Positions 22,570-29,804 of a stretch of DNA of 35,011 nt are shown here, in pieces. Position numbers and translations under genes: made by a program. This stretch comes from Pseudomonadota bacterium. GTDB lineage: Bacteria; Pseudomonadota; Gammaproteobacteria; Steroidobacterales; Steroidobacteraceae. The notes below the pieces were generated by a model. It made no database searches, was not told where the DNA came from, and saw nothing but the letters and a program-made list of their open reading frames with translations. Within the stretch, counting starts at the first letter, position 1. Every line of letters begins with the position of its first letter. The stretch covers positions 1 to 35,011 of the forward strand of contig CANHFH010000015.1 in NCBI GenBank assembly GCA_947459825.1, in the 5' to 3' direction.

Positions 22570-23844
22570 ATGATGACGATGAACACGGGGTACCGCGGTC
22601 GGCGGCTGTCGATGGGTCTGCTTGCGCTGGCGGCGTTGGCGCTCGGCGGATGCGTGGTACACGAGACCAAGCCGATCGCCAAGGTCGAGGCGCGACAGGC
22701 GAAGCAGCAGATCCCGGCCGCGGAGCTGCTCGATATCGGGATCCGCGAGTTCGATCCGAACATCCCCGCTGCGCTCGTCGACGACGAGGAGGCGCTCGAC
22801 AAGCGGCGCATCTACCCGGACATCCGCAAGGCCGAGTCCCGCCTGCTCGCGGTGCGCCTGCGCTCGACGCTCGAGTCCTCGGGGCAGTGGGGCGCGGTGC
22901 GCGTGGTGCCGCAGGGCATCGAACACCTCGACCTGATCGTCAGCGCGCGCATCGTCGAGTCGACCGGCGCGCGTCTCGAGCTGCGCGTCGACGCGGTCGA
23001 CGCGACCGGTCGCGCGTGGATCAAGGACCGCAGCTATGCGGGCGACGCCGATCTCGGTTCCTACAAGACCGATGCCGCGCTGCGCGCGCGCGACCCGTTC
23101 CAGAACGTGCACTCGCAGATCGCCAACGACCTCGTTGCCGCGCGCGACGCCTTGGCGGCCGCACAACGCCGCGAGATCCGGCAGGTCGCCGAGCTGCGGT
23201 TCGCGCAGGACCTCGATCCACGGCGCTTCCAGGGCTATCTGCAGCGCGACGCCGGCGGGCTGCTGCGGATCGCGCGGTTGCCGGCCGCCGACGACCCCGC
23301 GCTGGCGCGCATCGCCAAGATCCGCGAGCGCGACGCCGCGGTCATCGATACCGTGGACGGCTTCAGCGGCGACTTCTCCGAGCAGCTGTTCGAGCCCTAT
23401 GGTGGTTGGCGCCGCACCAGCCGCGACGCCATCGAGAAGGCGGAGCGCACGCGCAACCAGGCGCTGACGCGCACCGCGCTCGGTGCCGCCGCGGTCCTCG
23501 CGAGCATCTTCGTGCCGAGCAACTGCGCGGGCGGCGACTACAACTGCCAGCGCGTCGACAGCGCGCTGCGCACCACGGCGTCGATGGGCGGCGTGGCGGC
23601 GGTGCTCTCGGGGATCCAGAAGTACGCCGACGCCAAGGCCGCAGCCCAGGAAGTCAAAGAATTAGCGGACAGCTTCGGCAGCGAGGCGGCCGGCCAGACC
23701 GTCGAGGTCGAGGGGCGCACGCTCAAGCTGACGGGCACCGCCGAGGAGCAGTACCGCGAGTGGCGGCGGCTGCTGGCGGCGATCTACCAGGAGGAGAACG
23801 GCGTCCCGGCCGCGACCCCTGCGGGCACCGCGCCCGCGCCCTGA
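22570..23844 (+). CDS. Predicted lipoprotein C of the operon, 424 residues
   Basis: The N-terminal signal peptide ends in LALGGC (Cys28). The first part of the mature protein (about 40-190) alternates strands and helices, with LLAVRLRSTLESSGQWGAVRV, LDLIVSARIVESTGARLEL and DPFQNVHSQIANDLVAARD. This is a layout shared by lipoproteins whose N-terminal domain resembles the TolB/FlgT-type fold; the likeness is from memory and is weak. The second part has an FEPYGGWRRTSRDA motif, a hydrophobic helix (ALGAAAVLASIFVPS) with two Cys close by, and a charged C-terminus. A TTA leucine codon at 23662 is out of keeping with the GC-rich codon use around it. ATG at 22570 is preferred over TTG at 22564. The function is unknown. 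Confidence 0.75.
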   Translation: MMTMNTGYRGRRLSMGLLALAALALGGCVVHETKPIAKVEARQAKQQIPAAELLDIGIREFDPNIPAALVDDEEALDKRRIYPDIRKAESRLLAVRLRSTLESSGQWGAVRVVPQGIEHLDLIVSARIVESTGARLELRVDAVDATGRAWIKDRSYAGDADLGSYKTDAALRARDPFQNVHSQIANDLVAARDALAAAQRREIRQVAELRFAQDLDPRRFQGYLQRDAGGLLRIARLPAADDPALARIAKIRERDAAVIDTVDGFSGDFSEQLFEPYGGWRRTSRDAIEKAERTRNQALTRTALGAAAVLASIFVPSNCAGGDYNCQRVDSALRTTASMGGVAAVLSGIQKYADAKAAAQEVKELADSFGSEAAGQTVEVEGRTLKLTGTAEEQYREWRRLLAAIYQEENGVPAATPAGTAPAP

Positions 23845-23853
23845 GCGCCGCCC

Positions 23854-26193
23854 GTGGCGATGCCGGGAACACGGGTCTTCGACCGGTTCGAACTGCTCGC
23901 GCGCGTGGGTGGCGGCGGCGAGGCCGATGTGTGGCAGGCGAGTGACGGCGCCGATGTCATCGCGCTGAAGATCATCGATCTGACGGCGCGTCCCGAGCAG
24001 GAGATCGACCGCGCATGGACGGCGCTGCGCCGCCAGCACGACCTGCTCGCGGTCGTCGACCACCCCGGTGTGCTGCGGCCCGCCGAACCGCTGCGGGACG
24101 GCGCGCTGCTCGGGCTGCCCATGCCATTCTTCGAGGACGATGCGCGCAGTCTGCGCGGTGCGCCCGCTGCCCGCGTGTTGCCCGTGCTGCGCGCGGTCGC
24201 CGAGGCCGTGGCGGCCCTGCACGCCGCCGGCATCGTCCACCGCGACCTCAAGCCCGGCAACATCTTGCTCGACGCGGAGGGTCGCGCCCGGCTCGCCGAC
24301 TTCGGCAGCGCGGAACTCCTCGGTGAGGCCGCTGCGGGGGTGTCCTTCTCGCCCTACACCGCGAGCCCGGCGCAGCGTCGCGGCGCACCGGCCTCGGTCG
24401 AGGACGACCTGCACGGTTTCGGCGCGCTCGCCTACGAGTTGCTCGGCGGCTATCCGCCGCGTTTCCCGGTCGAGCCCGCTGCGGGCGCGGACCTGCCGCC
24501 CGTGCCGCCGCTGGTGCCGGCGCATCCGTTACCCGAGGACCTGCATCGGCTCGTGATGGCGCTCCTCGACGACGGCGCAGCGTCGCCGTCCGCGCCCGCG
24601 CCGCAGTCCGGGGCGGCGAGGCCGGCGGACATGACGGCGGTGGTGGGCGCGTTGCGCGGCATCCGTGCCGTCGCGCCAGCCGTGCCCGGGACGGTGCGGA
24701 TCCGTGCGCCCGCGGCCGGTGCGACGGGCGCCGCGGCGGCGGGCGCGGTGGACGGAACGGCGACCGACGGGCGCGTTCGAGGGCGTCTCGTGCGCGTCGC
24801 AGCCGCGCTCGCGCTGCTCGGGCTGCTGGCCGGTGTGTTTCTTTGGCTGCCGCGCCTGGCGCCGCCTGCGGCGACGGTGGCCGGCGCGGCGCCGACCGCG
24901 CGACCGTCGACCGCCGCAGAGGCGTCGCGCGATGCGGTGCGGTCCGCGACCGCGGACCGCCTGAAGCAGCAGCTCGCCGCGTCGGCTGCGGCCGCCGAGA
25001 GATACTCCGCGACCGTCATGGCTCTCGAGGCGCGCGGCGCGGGTGTCTGGGGCGGCGCCGACTTCGCTGCGGCACGGGCCCAGGGGCGTGCCGCCGCACA
25101 GGCGCTCGATGCGGAGGACCCGGCGCGTGCCATCGATCTTTTCGACGCGGCGACGGCATCGCTCGGCAAGGTCGCCGCGGTGGCACCCGCTGCCTTGGCG
25201 ACGCAGCTGCGCGCCGGCGGCGAGGCGCTCGAGTCCGGTCAACCGGAAGCGGCGCGACAGGCGTTCGAACTCGCGAAGCTCATCGCGCCCGAGGATGCGC
25301 GTGCTGTGGAGGGACTGCGCCGCGCCGAGGTCCTCGGCAGGATCCTGCCGCGGCTCGCCGAGGCGGAGGCGGCGGCGCTCGGCGAGCGTCCGCTGGAGGC
25401 CGTGACGCTCTACGAGCAGGTGCTGCGCGAGGACCCTGCGCATCCGGGCGCCCGCGCAGGGCTGGCGCGCGCCCGTGCGGCGCTCGGCTCGGATGCCTAC
25501 GCGCGCGCGATCGGCGATGCGCTCGCGGCCCTGCGCGAAGGCCGCGACAAGGACGCGCGTGCGGCGCTGGCCCGCGCCCGTTCGCTGCGTCCCGGCGGTG
25601 CGGAGATCGTGGCCGTCGAGGCGCAGTCGAGTGCGGTCGGTGCGCGGCGCGAACTCACGGCGACCCGCGAATCGCTGGCCGCGCTCGAGACCGCGGAGCG
25701 ATGGGGCGAGGCGCTCGCCGGTTACGAGCAGTGGCTGGCGCGCGACCCCACGCTCGAGTTCGCGCGCAGCGGCAGGTCACGCGCCGCCCCCCGCGCGGAG
25801 CTCGCGCGTCGGCTCGATGCGCTGCTCGGCGACCCGGCGCGGCTGGTCGCGCCGGAGGTCAGGCGTGAAGCCGACCAGTTGCTGGCGCGCGCCGATGCGG
25901 TGCGCGGCAGCGCGCCGGTGCTGCGTTCGCAGACGACGCGGCTGCGCGACACGGTGAAACTCTACGACCAGCCGGTGGCCACGGTGCTGCAGTCGGATGG
26001 CCTGACCCAGGTCACGCTGCAGCGCGTGGGGACGGTCGGCATGTTCACGCGTAAAGAGCTGCAGCTGAAGCCCGGCCGCTATGTCGCCATCGGCAGCCGG
26101 CCCGGCTACCGCGACGTGCGCCGCGAATTCACGCTGACGCCGGGCGGCGCTGCGGTGACCGTCGATGTGCGCTGCACAGAGACGGTGTCGTGA
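23854..26193 (+). CDS. Transmembrane Ser/Thr protein kinase with periplasmic repeats and a PEGA-like end
   Basis: The protein has 779 residues. The cytoplasmic kinase domain (about 10-240) has the glycine loop VGGGGEADV, Lys39 (ALKII), the catalytic loop HRDLKPGN with Asp131, and DFG with Asp149, so activity is expected. The APE motif is replaced by SPAQ. One membrane helix at about 312-333 follows a Pro/Ala-rich linker. The outer part contains helical, TPR-like repeats (for example RPLEAVTLYEQVLREDPAHPG and WGEALAGYEQWLARDP) and a C-terminal beta domain with LKPGRYVAIGSRPGYRDVRR, like PEGA domains. It is probably a sensor kinase that reads an envelope signal and phosphorylates cytoplasmic targets bound by the FHA proteins of the same operon. 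GTG at 23854 or ATG at 23860 is the start. No PP2C phosphatase is seen in the window. Confidence 0.9.
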   Translation: MAMPGTRVFDRFELLARVGGGGEADVWQASDGADVIALKIIDLTARPEQEIDRAWTALRRQHDLLAVVDHPGVLRPAEPLRDGALLGLPMPFFEDDARSLRGAPAARVLPVLRAVAEAVAALHAAGIVHRDLKPGNILLDAEGRARLADFGSAELLGEAAAGVSFSPYTASPAQRRGAPASVEDDLHGFGALAYELLGGYPPRFPVEPAAGADLPPVPPLVPAHPLPEDLHRLVMALLDDGAASPSAPAPQSGAARPADMTAVVGALRGIRAVAPAVPGTVRIRAPAAGATGAAAAGAVDGTATDGRVRGRLVRVAAALALLGLLAGVFLWLPRLAPPAATVAGAAPTARPSTAAEASRDAVRSATADRLKQQLAASAAAAERYSATVMALEARGAGVWGGADFAAARAQGRAAAQALDAEDPARAIDLFDAATASLGKVAAVAPAALATQLRAGGEALESGQPEAARQAFELAKLIAPEDARAVEGLRRAEVLGRILPRLAEAEAAALGERPLEAVTLYEQVLREDPAHPGARAGLARARAALGSDAYARAIGDALAALREGRDKDARAALARARSLRPGGAEIVAVEAQSSAVGARRELTATRESLAALETAERWGEALAGYEQWLARDPTLEFARSGRSRAAPRAELARRLDALLGDPARLVAPEVRREADQLLARADAVRGSAPVLRSQTTRLRDTVKLYDQPVATVLQSDGLTQVTLQRVGTVGMFTRKELQLKPGRYVAIGSRPGYRDVRREFTLTPGGAAVTVDVRCTETVS

Positions 26194-26203
26194 GGGTGCC
26201 GCC

Positions 26204-28639
26204 ATGAGCATGCCGTCGATGCGTGTGGTCGAGCCGGGCGGGACGCGCGATATCGCGCTGCCTTGCGCCGTCGGCGGGTCCCCGCAGGATCCGCTGCGCA
26301 TCCCGGATGCGGCGGACGCGACGACAGGGGTCTTCGAGATCCAGGACGGCGAGTTCGGCTTCCGCGCCACCGCAGCGGTGCCGGTGCGGCTCAACGGTCG
26401 CAGGCTGCCCGCCGACGGATTCCGCAGGCTCGCACCCGGCGACATGCTCGCGGTGGGCGGCACCCGGGTATCGGTGGAGATGGTCGGCGAGCGGCCGTCG
26501 CTCGTCGTGCGACACCTGCAGGGCAACGACACCGTGCCTCCGCTGCGCGCGCCGGCACCTGCGGACGACGAGGGCGGATCCGCGGATGCGATGGTCGCAG
26601 CGGCGGCGGTGTCGGGCGCGAGCCCTGACGATGGCGGCCGCGGATCGGCGGGTCGCGGCGGTCGTCGCAGCCTATGGCCCTGGATCGCGTTTCTGTCCGC
26701 CGCCGCCGTGGCGGCGCTGCTGTGGGCCGTGCTGCGTCCGCTGCAGCCGGTGACCGTGGTCACCTTCCCCGCGGAGGCGACCGTGCGCGGCTCGGGCATC
26801 AGTTGGCGCTCAGGTGCGTCGCTGTTCCTCATGCCGGGACCGCAGGTGGTGACGGTGCGGGCGCCGGGCCACCGCGACGCGACGCGGCGCCTGCAGGTGC
26901 GCGCCGATGAGCCGCAACGGCTCGAGGTACGGCTCGAGCCGCTGCCCGGGACGCTCGACATCGACACGGGAGGCGTCGCTGCCAAGGTGTTCATCGACGG
27001 CGCCGAGGTGGGCGGCGCGCCGGGCGCGATCGAGGTCGCCGCAGGCGAACGGACGCTGACCCTGCGCGCGCCGCGGCATCTCGATGCCGTGCAGCGCGTG
27101 ACGGTGGAGGGGCGAGGCGTACGCCAGGCGATCGGCATCGCGATGCGGCCGAGCTGGGGCCGTCTCGAGGCGAGCGCCACCACGCCGGGTGCGACGCTGT
27201 CGGTCGACGGCGCTGCTGCGATGCCGCTGCCCGCGGCGCTCGATCTGCCCGCCGGGCTGCGCCGGCTCGAGGTGGGCGCGCCGGGCGCGCGCGTGTGGCG
27301 CAGCGTCGCGCTCGTCGAACCCGGCAAGACCTTGCGCATCGGTCCGATCGAGCTCGGCGCGCCGGATGCGGTGGTCAGCATACGCTCGCAACCGGCGGGC
27401 GCCGAAGTCACGGTCGGGGGCGTGTTCCGCGGCCGCACGCCGCTCGAGGTGTCGCTCGCGCCCGGCGTCGACCACGACCTGGGATTCGCGCTGCAGGGCT
27501 ACGCAGCGGCGACGCGACGGCTGCCGGCCCGTGCGGGCGAGCGCTCCACGCTGGCGGTGACGCTGCAGCCGGTGCTGGTCCCGCTCACCGTGCAGGGCGA
27601 GCCGGTGGATGCGGAGGTCTGGATCGGCGGACAGCAGCGCGGTCGCGCGCCGCTCACGCTGCAGCTCCCCGCACGCCCGCACCGCGTCGAACTGCGGCGC
27701 GCCGGTTCGCAACCGCAGTCGCTCGACATCGACCTGTCGTCGGCGGTGGCGCGCACGGTCGACTATTCGCTGCTGCCCGAGGGCAAGCCCGCCGGCTGGA
27801 AGCCCGCGCCCGCGTCGCTCGTCACCGCTTCCGGCCGCGCGTTGCGGCTGCTGCCGGCTGGCACTTACACGATGGGCAGCGAGCGCCGGGAGCAGGGGCG
27901 TCGCGCCAATGAATTCACGCGTCGCGTGACGCTCGCCCGTCCCGTCTACATCGCGGTGCGCGAGGTCACCAACGGCGAGTTCCGCAGGTTCCGCGCGTCG
28001 CACGCCGCCGGGTTCGTGCAGCGGCGCACCGTCGACCTCGATCCGCAGGCGGCGTCCGGTGTGTCCTGGTCGGACGCGGTGGAGTACTGCAACTGGCTGT
28101 CGGCGCAGGAGGGGCTGCCGCCGGCCTACGAGAAGGCCGGCGACGGTTGGACGCTGCGCCAGCCCGTGACCACGGGATACCGGCTGCCGACGGAGGCCGA
28201 GTGGGAGTACGCGGCGCGCCAGGTGCCGCTCGCCGGACGGGCGCGGCGCTACGAGTGGGGCGACGAACTGCCGCCGCCCGCCGGTGCCGCCAACCTCGCG
28301 GGCAGCGAGGCGGCGGGCGTCGTGCAGACGCTGCTCGAGGGCTGGCAGGACGAGCACCCGTCCGTCGCGCCGCCCGGCAAGTACCCCGCGAACGGCCTCG
28401 GTCTCTACGACATGACGGGCAACGTCTCGGAGTGGGTGCACGACGCGTATGCTTCGTTCGACACGGCGGCGGGCGGCACCAATCCGACCGGGCCGGCGTC
28501 GGGCGCGCGCCGCGTGGTGAAGGGCGCGAACTGGCGCACGGCGGTCTTCTCGGAGCTGCGGCCGGCGTGGCGCGAGGGCGCGGATCCGTCCAGCGCATCC
28601 CAGGACATCGGTTTCCGTATCGCACGATACGCGGAGTGA
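26204..28639 (+). CDS. Membrane-spanning FHA-like / PEGA / SUMF1 protein
   Basis: The protein has 811 residues. The N-terminus (about 1-105) looks like a degenerate FHA domain (VRLNGRRL, then LAPGDMLAVGGTRV). A Gly/Asp-rich linker and one membrane helix (157-178) follow. The long outer part (about 182-540) contains several PEGA-type beta repeats, including VSIRSQPAGAEVTVGGVFRG and VDAEVWIGGQQRG. The C-terminus (about 545-811) is a formylglycine-generating-enzyme-like (SUMF1) domain with TYTMGS, YRLPTEAEWEYAAR, DMTGNVSEWVHD and IGFRIAR. The paired Cys of true FGE enzymes are absent, as in most SUMF1 relatives, so a structural or sensing role is likely. TagR of the type VI secretion phosphorylation pathway has this domain. 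GAGGGTG precedes the ATG; the gene lies 10 bp after the kinase. Confidence 0.88.
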   Translation: MSMPSMRVVEPGGTRDIALPCAVGGSPQDPLRIPDAADATTGVFEIQDGEFGFRATAAVPVRLNGRRLPADGFRRLAPGDMLAVGGTRVSVEMVGERPSLVVRHLQGNDTVPPLRAPAPADDEGGSADAMVAAAAVSGASPDDGGRGSAGRGGRRSLWPWIAFLSAAAVAALLWAVLRPLQPVTVVTFPAEATVRGSGISWRSGASLFLMPGPQVVTVRAPGHRDATRRLQVRADEPQRLEVRLEPLPGTLDIDTGGVAAKVFIDGAEVGGAPGAIEVAAGERTLTLRAPRHLDAVQRVTVEGRGVRQAIGIAMRPSWGRLEASATTPGATLSVDGAAAMPLPAALDLPAGLRRLEVGAPGARVWRSVALVEPGKTLRIGPIELGAPDAVVSIRSQPAGAEVTVGGVFRGRTPLEVSLAPGVDHDLGFALQGYAAATRRLPARAGERSTLAVTLQPVLVPLTVQGEPVDAEVWIGGQQRGRAPLTLQLPARPHRVELRRAGSQPQSLDIDLSSAVARTVDYSLLPEGKPAGWKPAPASLVTASGRALRLLPAGTYTMGSERREQGRRANEFTRRVTLARPVYIAVREVTNGEFRRFRASHAAGFVQRRTVDLDPQAASGVSWSDAVEYCNWLSAQEGLPPAYEKAGDGWTLRQPVTTGYRLPTEAEWEYAARQVPLAGRARRYEWGDELPPPAGAANLAGSEAAGVVQTLLEGWQDEHPSVAPPGKYPANGLGLYDMTGNVSEWVHDAYASFDTAAGGTNPTGPASGARRVVKGANWRTAVFSELRPAWREGADPSSASQDIGFRIARYAE

Positions 28640-28641
28640 GC

Positions 28642-29007
28642 ATGAAAGCGAGCGAGAGGGCCGCGCCGCGCGCGGCGAGGATGATCGCGTGGACCGCAGC
28701 GGCGGCGCTCGTCTGCTGGGGCGCGACGCTGTCCATGGTGCGCGCCGTCGCGCAGGAGACCGCGCCGCCGCGCACGGCACCGCCCGATGCGCCGTCCGAT
28801 GCACCGTCCGATGCGCCGCCGACCGATGCCACACCTTCGGATGCCGTGCCGACGGCACCGACCACGGCCGGCGCTCCGGTCGTGGAGGACGGCGATACCA
28901 ACGAGGAGGCCTCGAGCGACCGTGCCCGCGCACCGGTGACGCTCGACGAGCTGCCCGAGTTCCGCGATTCCGCCGACAACAACATCACCCTGCCGGTCGA
29001 CATATGA
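28642..29007 (+). CDS. Small exported Pro/Asp-rich protein of the operon
   Basis: The protein has 121 residues. A hydrophobic segment (about 14-37, ending AVAQE) reads as a signal peptide or membrane anchor. A disordered Pro/Asp/Ser/Thr region follows, with APSDAPSDAPPTDATPSDA made from 12-bp DNA repeats. It ends in a short non-repetitive element, LDELPEFRDSADNNITLPVDI (written in part: ELPEFRDSADNN). The last 20 residues look like a binding epitope for a partner. The ATG at 28642 follows the SUMF1 stop by 2 nt. Its own stop overlaps the channel gene start by 4 nt (ATGA), so it is made in step with the MotA/TolQ-like protein and may be an accessory subunit. It matches no family I know. Confidence 0.72.
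   Translation: MKASERAAPRAARMIAWTAAAALVCWGATLSMVRAVAQETAPPRTAPPDAPSDAPSDAPPTDATPSDAVPTAPTTAGAPVVEDGDTNEEASSDRARAPVTLDELPEFRDSADNNITLPVDI
28786..28821 (+). repeat. Three 12-bp tandem repeats in the small exported protein
   Basis: GATGCGCCGTCC, GATGCACCGTCC and GATGCGCCGCCG at 28786-28797, 28798-28809 and 28810-28821 encode DAPS-DAPS-DAPP. A fourth related unit follows after a 3-nt insertion. The linker probably grew by slippage and could vary in length between strains. Confidence 0.7.
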
Positions 29008-29804
29008 ACAGAAAGCTCCCCAATGAATTCATCTTCACCGTGGTGGCGTTGCTGCTGTCGGTGATCCTGGTGCACGCCGCATATGTGCTGCATGTGCGCC
29101 CCGTCGCCGAGGCGCAGATGCGCGCCGACCGCGAGGCCATGGCCAAGGACCCCGAGTATGTGCAGCAGCGCTCCATCTATGTGGTCATCAAGGACTACGA
29201 GCAGGAGGCCGAGATCATCCTGATGCTGTGGGCCCTGGCGATCCTCGGCTACAAGACGCTCGCCTACCGGCGCGAGGCCGAGGCGCTGCGCGCCGGCCTG
29301 CTGCGCCTGCCTGAGGGCGCGCGGATCCTGCCGGAGGACACCCGCGAGTACATGCGTCAGCTGGAGGAGCTGCCGGCCGACACGCGCGAACGGCTCGTGC
29401 CGCGCGCGCTGCTCGCGGCGCTCGCACGCTTCGGCGCGACGCGCAGCGTGCAGGACGCGTCGACGGTCGCGCACGGGGTCTGTCAGTCCGAGGCCGAGCG
29501 GCTCGATTCCGACCTCTCGATGCTGCGCTACATCGCCTGGGCGATCCCCGCCATCGGCTTCATCGGCACGGTGCGCGGCATCGGCGATGCGCTGTCGCAG
29601 GCGCACAAGGCCGTGACCGGTGACATCTCCGGCGTCACCGAGGGCCTCGGTGTCGCCTTCAATTCGACGCTGATCGCGTTGTTGTTGTCGATCCTGCTGA
29701 TGTTCCTGATGCAGCAGCTGCAGCAGGCGCAGGAACGGCTGGTGCTCGACGCCGAGACCTGGCTGGACCAGCGCGTGATCCGCAACCTGCAGGTCCTCGG
29801 ATGA
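29004..29804 (+). CDS. MotA/TolQ/ExbB-type proton channel family protein
   Basis: The protein has 266 residues with four predicted membrane segments (about 9-30, 70-88, 175-199, 212-238) and a cytoplasmic domain at about 90-170. The C-terminal pair carries the family signature, AIPAIGFIGTVRGI, followed after a short loop by GVTEGLGVAFNSTLIALLLS. The small residues lining the proton path (Thr189, Ser221/Thr222) are present. In MotAB, TolQR and ExbBD, five such subunits surround two B subunits and use proton flow to turn or move them. The likely B partners are the two VWA proteins encoded at 31225-33363. The four-helix topology is more MotA-like than ExbB-like. The start is fixed by ATGA overlap with the previous gene, and the stop overlaps the next ATG in the same way. 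Confidence 0.88.
   Translation: MNRKLPNEFIFTVVALLLSVILVHAAYVLHVRPVAEAQMRADREAMAKDPEYVQQRSIYVVIKDYEQEAEIILMLWALAILGYKTLAYRREAEALRAGLLRLPEGARILPEDTREYMRQLEELPADTRERLVPRALLAALARFGATRSVQDASTVAHGVCQSEAERLDSDLSMLRYIAWAIPAIGFIGTVRGIGDALSQAHKAVTGDISGVTEGLGVAFNSTLIALLLSILLMFLMQQLQQAQERLVLDAETWLDQRVIRNLQVLG

Noticed and set aside
26204-28639. True formylglycine-generating enzyme
   Set aside because: The SUMF1 domain lacks the Cys pair needed for catalysis, and no sulfatase gene is present.
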